A DNA stretch of 23,303 bases, from NCBI GenBank assembly GCA_016302985.1, contig JAEDMN010000020.1:1-23303 (forward strand), read 5' to 3'. The stretch's first letter is position 1; every line of letters starts with the position of its first letter. The stretch comes from Kiritimatiellia bacterium. GTDB lineage: Bacteria; Verrucomicrobiota; Kiritimatiellia; RFP12; UBA1067. This document shows positions 16,901 to 23,227 of the stretch, piece after piece. Under the pieces are notes generated by a model, which saw nothing but the letters and a program-made list of their open reading frames with translations, was not told the origin of the DNA and ran no database searches. Made by a program: the position numbers and the translations under genes.

Positions 16901-17829
16901 ACTACTACGGCGACATCGATCCGGACCGCCCCGGCATGGAGCTCGCGTTCGTCTACGAGGCGCGGCAGCGGAAGGGCGGCGGCCTGATGGTGGCGGACCC
17001 CGTCACGGGCGCGGACGTCTGGACGCTGGACGAGCCGACCCGCCACGTGCACGGCTGCGGCATGTGCGCGGACATCGATCCCGTCCACCCCGGCCTCGAG
17101 ATCTACGGGCAGGAGGTCGAGCAGCACGGCTCCCTCTCGCGCACGAACCACCACGGGCGCAGCGAGAACCGCTGGTTCTTCACGGCATCCGGCCGGCAGC
17201 TCTGCTCCCATACCAACTGCACCTACAACTACGGGCACGGCGTGCGGAACGCGTTCTGGGACGCCGACCTCCAGCGCGAGCTGTTCCGCGGCGGACTCAG
17301 GGACCACGAGGGCGCGCGCTGCACGACGGGCGTTCCGAACCCGATGCTCGTCGCGGACCTCTTCGGCGACTGGCGCGAGGAGTTCATCACGGGGCACCGG
17401 GGCGAGATCCGCATCTACACCACCGACATCCCCGCGATGGACCGCCGCGTCTCGCTCATGCGCGACCCGTCCTACCGCTCGCGCGTCACGATGTGGCCGT
17501 CGGGCTACGACCAGCAGCCGATCCTGCAGTACGTGCCGAGCGCGGTGTCGCCGAACGTGTCCGTGCGCTTCGCCGGGAACGCGCGCCGCGTGCGCCTCGA
17601 CGTGACCGCGCCGCGCGACCGTCCGCTGAAGGGCGAACTCAAGGTGGAGATGCCGGAGAAGTGGAGCGTCGCGTTCGACGGCCGCATCGACCTGCCGCCC
17701 GGCGGCGTCTGGTCGAAGGACCTGCCGATTCGCCGTCCCCCGAATCCCCGCGGGCGCTACGACGCGACCGCCACGCTCACACGTCCGGACGGCCCCCCGC
17801 TCGTCGTCCACCAGCCTCTTGTCATGTAG
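13957..17829 (+). CDS. Exported three-domain protein: nucleoside-hydrolase-like + PmoA-like (DUF6807) + PL11 rhamnogalacturonan lyase
   Basis: A 1290-aa exported protein. Residues 1-18 are a signal peptide (MRKALFALLCALALAAHA). Domain 1 (about 19-347) is inosine/uridine nucleoside-hydrolase-like, with the metal-binding aspartates in DTDMVEDYDD (26-35). Domain 2 (about 365-640) is PmoA-like: RPFFHPLLLPGG (390-401) and DHVWHLGYWFSW (411-422). Domain 3 (from about 643) is a PL11 rhamnogalacturonan endolyase: RGLVASVSPRGTHVGWRLL at its start, then three calcium-type D-x-D-G-D-G loops at 750-755, 816-821 and 948-953, and a histidine-rich block around HVHGCGMCADID (1030-1041). PL11 enzymes cut the rhamnose-galacturonate backbone of pectin by beta-elimination. 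The tail after about 1190 is a beta-sandwich of unknown role. Such a fusion is unusual, and the frame is intact with no stop between domains. Whether domain 1 is catalytic is unclear. Confidence 0.85.
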   Translation: MRKALFALLCALALAAHAAVPKIVFDTDMVEDYDDVGAMACLHALADEGKCEILAMATCTRDNQSVAAVEVLNAFYGRPDIPVGCAKGLGVVGVPGGDPKRPGHMKFTRLAKEYAEWVKHPNSNDAPDANEVYRRALASAPDRSVVFCSVGFITNMRRLLETKPDAISPLDGRALVAKKVREWHVMACRAPKGREYNAMHDGPSTKIAFERWPTPVVVSDWDLGRHIYAGRAVAERTYAYRNPVHDLFAWSLPSREAVRAGKAEEKEEGGRCSWDEATVLSAVYGANHFFDTERGTFAIGEDGSSTWTLDGEGRFLRLVPADRREHRIYTRRHVGGILDELIAREPKCRRTDEGIAAFRRSALERTATGVRMLRDGKTLWNLEIDNPEGRPFFHPLLLPGGRPLTDLRPKDHVWHLGYWFSWKYVNGVNYWEPADGKRQGAEPAGRTHVAWKRVTTNGLDCVVELKLLYGPRGEKDPVLVENRCIEIDPPDPKGGYAITVRHRFEARRDAVLDRTPPHGDVKKGKWGGGYAGATLRLDPAFAKASAVRGFAGGDSPAACTGAETKFLDFTDPATGEGATFSQIQAPASAKFYLWPDKRMVNPSPVYDGPVALKKGETLELAYRLAVHASRQVATGEEPKVRPVERMDRGLVASVSPRGTHVGWRLLDTDAPDASFDLWRRAGGRVEKVNPSPIVQTSDFFLPGFTDAAAEYSLDGKTFVPVRCEPDAPVPYVRLPLADTNATVQAVAVGDLDGDGAYDYVVKTPAGGTDPWDLVWQPAKDTYKLEAYGSTGKFLWRRDLGWNIEMGIWYSPFIVADLDGDGKAEVVAKTAPLAPDYRDAEGRVMAGPEFLTVLDGLTGEVRAQTPWIPRGAPDPVGDYNHYNSRNQIALAHLDGRTPCVIMERGTYGRMIVDAYRFTGTSLERVWRFDNEFLPSRFRGQGDHACLCEDVDGDGRDEVLVGSLTLDHDGTVLWCNGRGHSDAHYYGDIDPDRPGMELAFVYEARQRKGGGLMVADPVTGADVWTLDEPTRHVHGCGMCADIDPVHPGLEIYGQEVEQHGSLSRTNHHGRSENRWFFTASGRQLCSHTNCTYNYGHGVRNAFWDADLQRELFRGGLRDHEGARCTTGVPNPMLVADLFGDWREEFITGHRGEIRIYTTDIPAMDRRVSLMRDPSYRSRVTMWPSGYDQQPILQYVPSAVSPNVSVRFAGNARRVRLDVTAPRDRPLKGELKVEMPEKWSVAFDGRIDLPPGGVWSKDLPIRRPPNPRGRYDATATLTRPDGPPLVVHQPLVM

Positions 17830-17837
17830 CACGGGAG

Positions 17838-17867
17838 GGACCGCTGTTCCCGGCGGTCCGCAATGAA
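17838..17867 (+). repeat. Hairpin plus 15-nt motif, copy B
   Basis: GGACCGC (17838-17844) and GCGGTCC (17853-17859) form a perfect 7-bp stem with an 8-nt loop, followed by GCAATGAA. GCGGTCCGCAAYGAA is shared with 13878-13892. It lies in the 50-nt spacer before the SGNH gene, and its tail merges into that gene's ribosome site (AAAGGA), so the hairpin could influence its translation. Confidence 0.7.
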
Positions 17868-17879
17868 AGGAAAACGAAA

Positions 17880-18815
17880 ATGAAGATCAAGGCGTTGCTC
17901 GTCGCGGCGCTCGCCTGCGCCTGCGTGTTCGCCCGGGAGAAGCCGAAGTCCCTCAAGGTGCTGATGATCGGCAACAGCTTCTCCATCTGCCTCCTCCACG
18001 AGATGCCGAACGTGGCGAAGGCCATGGACCTGAAGCTCGACCTCTGCTCGCTCTACATCGGCGGCTGCTCGCTCGAGCGCCACTGGCAGAACGTCTGCCG
18101 TCCCGAGACCGCGCCGTACGCCGTCGCCTGGAACTACGGCGGCGTGAAGAACGGGGCGGACGCGGCCGTCGCGAAGGTCGCGAAGAAGTCCGAGCGGCTG
18201 CATTGGAAGACGAAGAAGCCCGAGACGTACACGGGCTGCAACATCCCCGAGGCGCTCACGGCCGACAGGTGGGACGTCGTGACGATCCAGCAGGCCTCGC
18301 ACTTCTCCTGGCAGCCGGCCACCTACCACCCGTTCGGCGACGACCTCGTGAAGAAGATCCGCGAACGCGCGCCGCAGGCGAAGATCGTCGTGCAGGAGAC
18401 CTGGAGCTACACGCCCTGGGACAAGCGCCTGGCCGGCTGGAAGATGGACCAGGACGAGATGTACGCGAAGCTCCACGAGGCCTACTACGGCTTCGCGAAG
18501 CCCTACGGCTTCGACGTGATCCCCGTCGGCACCGCGGTCCAGGCCTGGCGCCGCGAACTCCCCGTGAAGTACGCGGAGAACTCCTTCGGCGGCGACGTGG
18601 TGGGCAGCGCGAAGTTCGTGCAGGGCGCCGACGGCAAGTGGGCGCCGAAGGGCGACGTGTTCCACTTCAACGGCGACGGCCACTACCTGCAGGCCCTGGT
18701 CTGGACGGCGAAGCTCTTCGGCGCCGACGTGACGAAGTGCCCGTACGCGCCGGCGAAGCTGCCGGCGGAGAAGGCCGCGCTGATGAAGAAGGTCGCGCAG
18801 GAGGCGGTGAAGTGA
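17880..18815 (+). CDS. Exported SGNH/GDSL-type hydrolase, DUF4886-like
   Basis: Predicted secreted hydrolase of 311 aa with a signal peptide at about 1-18 (MKIKALLVAALACACVFA). SGNH blocks are visible: block I IGNSFS (30-35, nucleophile S33), GGCSLERHW (61-69) in the position of the glycine block, DVVTIQQASHFSW for the block III region, and a C-terminal D259-x-x-H262 pair (DVFHFNGDGHYLQ) for the catalytic dyad. The overall pattern matches the DUF4886-type proteins common in polysaccharide-degradation loci, where they are suspected carbohydrate esterases. The start is supported by AAAGGA upstream and the signal peptide; a longer open frame running in from 16551 is an antisense-free shadow of the fusion gene. 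It lies 50 nt after the PL11 fusion, so removing acetyl or methyl groups from pectin is a reasonable guess, not shown. Confidence 0.83.
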   Translation: MKIKALLVAALACACVFAREKPKSLKVLMIGNSFSICLLHEMPNVAKAMDLKLDLCSLYIGGCSLERHWQNVCRPETAPYAVAWNYGGVKNGADAAVAKVAKKSERLHWKTKKPETYTGCNIPEALTADRWDVVTIQQASHFSWQPATYHPFGDDLVKKIRERAPQAKIVVQETWSYTPWDKRLAGWKMDQDEMYAKLHEAYYGFAKPYGFDVIPVGTAVQAWRRELPVKYAENSFGGDVVGSAKFVQGADGKWAPKGDVFHFNGDGHYLQALVWTAKLFGADVTKCPYAPAKLPAEKAALMKKVAQEAVK

Positions 18816-18823
18816 GGCCGGCG

Positions 18824-19489
18824 ATGACGTTCCAGGTCCTCCCCTCGCTCCTGGCCGCGGACTTCGGCGCGCTCGCGCACGACATCTCGCGCGCGGCCGC
18901 GTCCGGCGCGGACGCGCTGCACCTCGACGTCATGGACGCGCACTTCGTGCCGAACCTCTCGTTCGGACCCGACGTCGTCGCGCTGAGCCGCAAGGTCGAG
19001 CCGGCCTTCTACCGCCACGTCCACCTGATGATGACGCGCCCCGACCGCTACCTGGAGAAGTTCGCCGCCGCCGGTGCGCAGACCATCCAGATCCACGTCG
19101 AGGCGGACTGCGACATCCACGCCGGACTCGCGCGGATCCGCGCCCTCGGCCTGCGGCCCGCGCTCGTGCTCAATCCGGAGACGCCCGCCGACGCGGTCTT
19201 CCCGTATCTGGGCGAATGCGACGAGCTGCTCGTGATGACGGTGCACCCGGGCTACGGCGGGCAGGCGTTCATCGCGGACTGCCTGCCGAAGATCGCGGCC
19301 CTCCGCCGCCGCGCGCCGGAGCTGGACATCATGGTCGACGGCGGCGTGAACGCGGAGACCGCCGTGCTCGCGGCCCGCGCGGGCGCGAACCAGTTCGTCG
19401 CCGGCAGCTACCTCTTCAAGATGGCGGACATGGGACCCGCCGTCTCCGCGCTGCGCGCGTCCTGCGCCGCGGCGTACCTGAAGAACTGA
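18824..19489 (+). CDS. rpe: Ribulose-phosphate 3-epimerase
   Basis: Interconverts D-ribulose 5-phosphate and D-xylulose 5-phosphate in the pentose phosphate pathway; a cytoplasmic, metal-dependent TIM barrel. The 221 residues are the normal family length. Family motifs are LHLDVMDAHFVPNLSFGP (32-49), VHLMM (66-70), MTVHPGYGGQAFI and IMVDGGVN (169-176). The expected metal and acid-base residues are H33, D35, H67 and D172. The first part of the open frame upstream belongs to another reading of the SGNH gene; this ATG is chosen because GAGG overlapping the SGNH stop lies 6 nt before it and the protein then starts as relatives do (MTFQVLPSLLAADFG). It is 8 nt after the SGNH gene and 1 nt before the helicase gene, so all three are probably one transcript. 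Confidence 0.96.
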   Translation: MTFQVLPSLLAADFGALAHDISRAAASGADALHLDVMDAHFVPNLSFGPDVVALSRKVEPAFYRHVHLMMTRPDRYLEKFAAAGAQTIQIHVEADCDIHAGLARIRALGLRPALVLNPETPADAVFPYLGECDELLVMTVHPGYGGQAFIADCLPKIAALRRRAPELDIMVDGGVNAETAVLAARAGANQFVAGSYLFKMADMGPAVSALRASCAAAYLKN

Positions 19490-19490
19490 C

Positions 19491-22274
19491 ATGCTGCTCC
19501 TCCACCTGGACATCGCGGATTCGGGGCGTGCGGCCTTCTGGGCCGAAGCGCCCGAGGCGGCCGGAGAGGCCCCGAAGCCCGTGCGCACGACCGAGCTCCT
19601 GCGCACGGTCCGCAGTGTCGTGTGGTACGAGGACGGCTTCGAGGACGCCGGCGGCGGACGGGTCGTCCCGTCCCTGCCGAACCTCCTCATGTTCCTTTCA
19701 GACGTCCGCGGCCGGCGCTTCCGCGAGGGCGTCTTCCTCGCGCCGGACGTCCTTGCCGCGGCGGAACTCTTCCGGTCCGCCGCCGCCGCGGTCGCATCCG
19801 GACTCTACCTCCCGACCCTCGTCGAGGAGGACGGATCCTTCTTCGCCCGCTGGCGCCCCCTGGGGGGGGCGTCCCCTTTTGGGGGCGCACCGGCCCCCGG
19901 TGCGCAGGCCTTCATGGCGCGCTGCGTCGACGGCCTCGTCCGTCGTGCCCGCCGCACGGCGCTGGAGGACGACTCCGGCCGCCACGAGACGGTGCACGAC
20001 GCCTGGCTCGCGGCCCTGCGCGGCGAGACGGGACGCGTCGACTGGCCCGATGTCGCGGACCTGCGCGACTTCGCCGCGACGCTCGCCACGTGGCACGCCC
20101 CGCTCGCGGTCTCGTCCGCGGACCGTGCCGCGCTGCGCTTCTCGCTCGTGCCGCCGGATTGCGAGGACGGTCCCTGGCGGCTTGAGCTCGCGGCGTCGCC
20201 GACGACCCGCCTGGGGCTTGTCTCGCTCGGCCAGGCCGCGGCCGTGTTCCCGCCGCTGCGGTCCCTGCGCGGCGGCGTGGCGGAGATCGGCCGCGCGGAC
20301 GCCGAGAATTTCCTCCGCACCGGCGCGCAGGCGCTGTCAGCCGCCGGGTTCGACGTCCGCCGGCCCGAAGGCGTGACCGGCGAGCACCTCACGGCCGAGG
20401 CCGAGCTCGCCCCGGCTCCGGAGGGGAAGGCCGGCCGCGGGGAGTCCGTCGAGACGCGCACCGTCTCCGCGAAGCTGACGGTGCGCGTCGACGGCGAGAA
20501 GGTCACCGAGCGCGAAATCCAGTTCCTGCTCGACCAGGGCTCCACGCTCGTCTTCTTCCGCGACCGCTGGATCGAGGTGGACCGCTACGTGTTGCGGGAC
20601 GCGCTCCGGGCGCTGCAGTCCGTGAAGGCGAAGAAGCTCAAGGTCAACGAGGCCGTCTCCTTCGCCCTCGGCCTCGGCCGCGTCGGGCGCCTGCGCGTCG
20701 ACCGGGTGAAGGCGCACGGCTGGCTGCGCGGGCTGGTCAACGAGCTGCGCGGCGAGGAGCGGTTCGCCGTCCTGCCGCCGCCGAAAGGCCTCGCGGCCAC
20801 GCTGCGCGACTACCAGCTGCGCGGATTCTCCTGGCTCGCCTTCCTCGCGAAATGGGGCTTCGGGCCGTGCCTTGCGGACGACATGGGCCTCGGCAAGACG
20901 GTCCAGGCCATCGCCTGGATCCTGCACCATCGCAATTCTCTCAACTCGGACACGCGCACACGCGAACACGCGCATGCTTCCTCCGCTCCTGTTCTCGTGG
21001 TGGCGCCCGTCTCCGTGACGACGAACTGGGTGCGCGAGTTCCGCCGTTTCGCCCCGGGGCTCCGCGTGCTTCTGCACCAGGGAAGCGGACGCGCGTCGGG
21101 CGGATTCCTCCAGCGCGACTGCGCGCAGGCCGACGTCGTGGTCACGGGCTACTCGCTGCTGGTCCGGGACTTCCCGGCGCTGTCGACCATCCAGTTCTCC
21201 GCGCTCGTGCTGGACGAGGCGCAGACGATCAAGAACCCCGACACGCGCGTGTCGCGCGCGGCCCGTGCGCTCGACGTGCCGGTGAAGGTCGCGCTCACGG
21301 GCACGCCGTTCGAGAACAGCGCGAACGACCTGTGGTCCCTCGAGGAATTCCTCAATCCCGGCCTGCTCGGGGCGCGCGCCGACTTCGAGGAGTCGTTCAC
21401 GCGCGCGATCCGAGACGATGCCCGCAGCGGTGCGGCCGCGAAGCTGAAGCGCATCCTCGAACCGTTCATGCTGCGGCGCCTGAAGACCGATCCCGGCGTG
21501 GCGGCGGAGCTCGGGGAGAAGCGCGAGGTGCGCGAGTACTGTCCGCTCGCCCCGGCCCAGCGCCGCCGCTACGAGGACGCCCTGGCGGCGTTCCGCGCGG
21601 ACGCGGGGGCGGAAGGGGCGTCCCGTGGACGCATCCTTGCGCTGCTGACTGAGCTGAAGCTGGTCTGCGACGGGGAGGGCAAGCTCGCGCGTCTCGACGA
21701 ACTGCTCGCCGAGATCTTCGCGAACGGGGAGTCCTGCCTGGTCTTCACGCAGTACGCGAAGGTCGGTCGCATGATCCGTGCGCACCTGCAGGAGACGACG
21801 GGTCGGCTCTTCCCGTTCCTCCACGGCGGACTCACGCCCGCGCAGCGCGAGGCGGAGATCGCCGCGTTCGACGCGGACCCCGAGCCGAACGCGTTCATCC
21901 TGTCGCTCAAGGCGGGCGGCTTCGGGCTCAACCTCACGCGCGCCACGCATGTCATCCACTTCGACCGGTGGTGGAATCCCGCCGTCGAGAACCAGGCGAC
22001 GGACCGGGCGCACCGCATCGGGCAGACGAAGACGGTGTTCGTGCACGCCTTCATCTGCGCGGGGACGCTTGAGGACCACATCGACGAGCTGCTGGAGTCC
22101 AAGCGCTACCTGGCGAACGAGGTCGTCGCCGGCGGCGAGTCCTTCCTGCTGAAGATGGATGGACGCGAGCTCGACCGCGTGCTGTCGCTGGATCCGGACG
22201 GTCCTTCCGACGGAGCTGCGGACAGACCTTCCGGCAGGTCTGCGGGCGAATCGGTGAAGGGAGATGGGCAATGA
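19491..22274 (+). CDS. SNF2-family DEAD-like helicase/ATPase with SNF2-associated N-terminal region
   Basis: A 927-aa DNA-dependent ATPase of the SWI2/SNF2 family. Residues 1-440 match the less conserved bacterial SNF2-associated region. The ATPase core begins with LRDYQLRGFSWL and has Walker A DDMGLGKT (463-470), Walker B DEAQ (575-578), LTGTPFENS, and in the C-terminal helicase lobe GGFGLNL and QATDRAHRIGQ (835-845). All core motifs are intact. Three departures are visible: a GC-rich low-complexity stretch at residues 123-138 with a run of eight G bases, an octamer-repeat insertion between motifs I and Ia (about 482-497), and a polar, probably disordered tail after about residue 900. It starts 1 nt after rpe without a clear ribosome site and overlaps the SWIM gene by 4 nt. 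Bacterial SNF2 proteins paired with SWIM proteins are suspected of chromatin-like or DNA-repair roles. Confidence 0.92.
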   Translation: MLLLHLDIADSGRAAFWAEAPEAAGEAPKPVRTTELLRTVRSVVWYEDGFEDAGGGRVVPSLPNLLMFLSDVRGRRFREGVFLAPDVLAAAELFRSAAAAVASGLYLPTLVEEDGSFFARWRPLGGASPFGGAPAPGAQAFMARCVDGLVRRARRTALEDDSGRHETVHDAWLAALRGETGRVDWPDVADLRDFAATLATWHAPLAVSSADRAALRFSLVPPDCEDGPWRLELAASPTTRLGLVSLGQAAAVFPPLRSLRGGVAEIGRADAENFLRTGAQALSAAGFDVRRPEGVTGEHLTAEAELAPAPEGKAGRGESVETRTVSAKLTVRVDGEKVTEREIQFLLDQGSTLVFFRDRWIEVDRYVLRDALRALQSVKAKKLKVNEAVSFALGLGRVGRLRVDRVKAHGWLRGLVNELRGEERFAVLPPPKGLAATLRDYQLRGFSWLAFLAKWGFGPCLADDMGLGKTVQAIAWILHHRNSLNSDTRTREHAHASSAPVLVVAPVSVTTNWVREFRRFAPGLRVLLHQGSGRASGGFLQRDCAQADVVVTGYSLLVRDFPALSTIQFSALVLDEAQTIKNPDTRVSRAARALDVPVKVALTGTPFENSANDLWSLEEFLNPGLLGARADFEESFTRAIRDDARSGAAAKLKRILEPFMLRRLKTDPGVAAELGEKREVREYCPLAPAQRRRYEDALAAFRADAGAEGASRGRILALLTELKLVCDGEGKLARLDELLAEIFANGESCLVFTQYAKVGRMIRAHLQETTGRLFPFLHGGLTPAQREAEIAAFDADPEPNAFILSLKAGGFGLNLTRATHVIHFDRWWNPAVENQATDRAHRIGQTKTVFVHAFICAGTLEDHIDELLESKRYLANEVVAGGESFLLKMDGRELDRVLSLDPDGPSDGAADRPSGRSAGESVKGDGQ
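19853..19905 (+). repeat. Nested palindromes with eight-G run in the SNF2 gene; includes copy A of the intragenic palindrome
   Basis: 19881-19905 is the partner of 10022-10046 (23 of 25 bases identical). It is a perfect 9-bp stem, GCGCACCGG with CCGGTGCGC, around a CCC loop. Upstream, GCGCCCCC (19853-19860) also pairs with GGGGGCGC (19881-19888), and CCCCTTTTGGGG lies between. A run of eight G occupies 19862-19869. It is read in the frame giving GGAPAPGA. Confidence 0.8.
20950..20973 (+). repeat. Three 8-bp tandem units (ACACGCGM) inside the SNF2 core
   Basis: ACACGCGC, ACACGCGA and ACACGCGC follow one another without gaps. They encode part of the segment SLNSDTRTREHAHASS between helicase motifs I and Ia, where relatives usually have a much shorter loop. 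Confidence 0.82.
22223..22242 (+). repeat. Small inverted repeat in the SNF2 C-terminal tail
   Basis: CAGACCT and AGGTCTG form a perfect 7-bp stem with a 6-nt loop in the part of the gene encoding the disordered-looking tail, about 30 nt before the SWIM start codon. There is no T-tract and no sign that it ends transcription. Confidence 0.5.
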
Positions 22275-23155
22275 GCCGCAAGCGCTATCCGCTCCGCGTC
22301 GCGCGCACGGCGCATGGCATCCGCGCCCAGGACCTCCGCACGCTCGTGCGCACGGCCTGGTGGGCGCGTCGCTGGATCGGCGCCCTGGAGGCGATGCGCC
22401 TCGGCCCGCGCCTCGGCCGCGGCCGCCAGTACGCGGTCGCGGGGCAGGTGACGGACCTCGTGCTCGAGGGTCCGCACGTCGAGGCCTCCGTGACCGGGTC
22501 GCGGCCTGATCCGTACAAGGTCTCGCTCGACTTCACGGCCGTGCAGGGGGACGCCGTCGCGCACGCGCTCCGGGCGGAGCCGATGCTGCTGGCACGCCTC
22601 CTGACGGACGACCTGCCGACGGAAGTGGAGGCGCTGCTGCGCGACGAAGACGTGCCGCTCTTCCCGAAGAGCGAGCCGCTCGGGCGGACGCCGGAGGGGA
22701 AGCCGCGCTACGATGTGCGGATGACCTGCACCTGTCCCGACTGGGCGCGTCCGTGCAAGCACGTCGTCGCGGTGCTGCTGCTGCTGGGCGAGGAGATCGC
22801 CCGTCGGCCTTCGACGCTGCTCGCGCTGCGCGGGGTCGACGTCGAGGATCTGTTGCCGCCGGAGACGTCCGCGAACCGAGCGGACCCGTCTGCGGACCGG
22901 GCGGACCCGTCCTCGGACCGGGCGGACCCGTTCGCGGCGGCGCAGACGTCCGTCGGCGGCACGCATCCGTCCGAAATCCTCCTGCCGCCGGCGCGGCACG
23001 GCATGGACGACCCGGCCCCGCTGCTGAAGCGCCTCGGCCCGGTTCCGTTCTGGCGCGGCCACGCCCGTTGCGTCGAGGCCCTGGGGAAGATCTACGGCCG
23101 CGTGCGCCCCCTGGCCCTCGAGGCTGCGGAAGGCAAGTCGATCGACCTGCGCTGA
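22271..23155 (+). CDS. SWIM zinc-finger domain protein
   Basis: A 294-aa protein whose defining feature is a SWIM zinc finger, C153-x-C155-x6-C162-x-H164 in CTCPDWARPCKHVVAV, predicted to bind zinc and to contact DNA or protein. The N-terminal 60 residues (Arg/Lys/Trp-rich, with TAWWARRWIGALEAMRLG) match the usual start of bacterial SWIM proteins encoded next to SNF2 helicases. Residues 202-222 are an in-frame repeat of ADRADPS-type heptads, followed by a moderately conserved end (PLLKRLGPVPFWRG). The start overlaps the SNF2 stop as ATGA, with GGAG about 7 nt upstream, implying coupled translation and a shared function. The pairing recurs in many bacteria, but its biochemical role is not established. 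Confidence 0.9.
   Translation: MSRKRYPLRVARTAHGIRAQDLRTLVRTAWWARRWIGALEAMRLGPRLGRGRQYAVAGQVTDLVLEGPHVEASVTGSRPDPYKVSLDFTAVQGDAVAHALRAEPMLLARLLTDDLPTEVEALLRDEDVPLFPKSEPLGRTPEGKPRYDVRMTCTCPDWARPCKHVVAVLLLLGEEIARRPSTLLALRGVDVEDLLPPETSANRADPSADRADPSSDRADPFAAAQTSVGGTHPSEILLPPARHGMDDPAPLLKRLGPVPFWRGHARCVEALGKIYGRVRPLALEAAEGKSIDLR
22874..22936 (+). repeat. Three 21-bp in-frame tandem repeats in the SWIM gene
   Basis: Three consecutive 21-bp units encode NRADPSA, DRADPSS and DRADPFA. The second and third differ only near the end. They lie between the SWIM finger and the conserved C-terminus and look like a length-variable linker. Confidence 0.85.
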
Positions 23156-23166
23156 TCCAAACGTCC

Positions 23167-23227
23167 CGTCCCGCGCCTTCGCCCCGTCCCGCGCCTTCGC
23201 CCCGTCCCGCGCCTTCGCCCCGTCCCG
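23167..23227 (+). repeat. 18-bp tandem repeat, three full copies plus a partial
   Basis: CGTCCCGCGCCTTCGCCC occurs three times without error (23167-23184, 23185-23202, 23203-23220) and a fourth copy starts at 23221 for 7 bases. It begins 11 nt after the stop of the SWIM gene. One frame would read RPAPSP repeatedly. The short, spacer-free unit rules out a CRISPR array. Confidence 0.92.

Noticed and set aside
11245..17832. A 2195-codon minus-strand open frame opposite the GH42-like and fusion genes
   Set aside because: Same cause: antisense of two GC-rich genes, no recognisable domain or start signals, and it crosses two gene boundaries.
17838..17859. Terminator between the fusion gene and the SGNH gene
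   Set aside because: The stem has no T-tract and is followed by a ribosome site, so it is better described as a junction hairpin.
16551..17879. Upstream extension of the SGNH gene
   Set aside because: It is the off-frame of the fusion gene, Arg/Pro-rich; the signal peptide and ribosome site fix the start at 17880.
18203..18823. Upstream extension of rpe
   Set aside because: Out-of-frame reading of the SGNH gene; family length and ribosome site support 18824.
23167..23227. CRISPR-like array
   Set aside because: Units are 18 bp, directly adjacent and without spacers; no cas genes are present.
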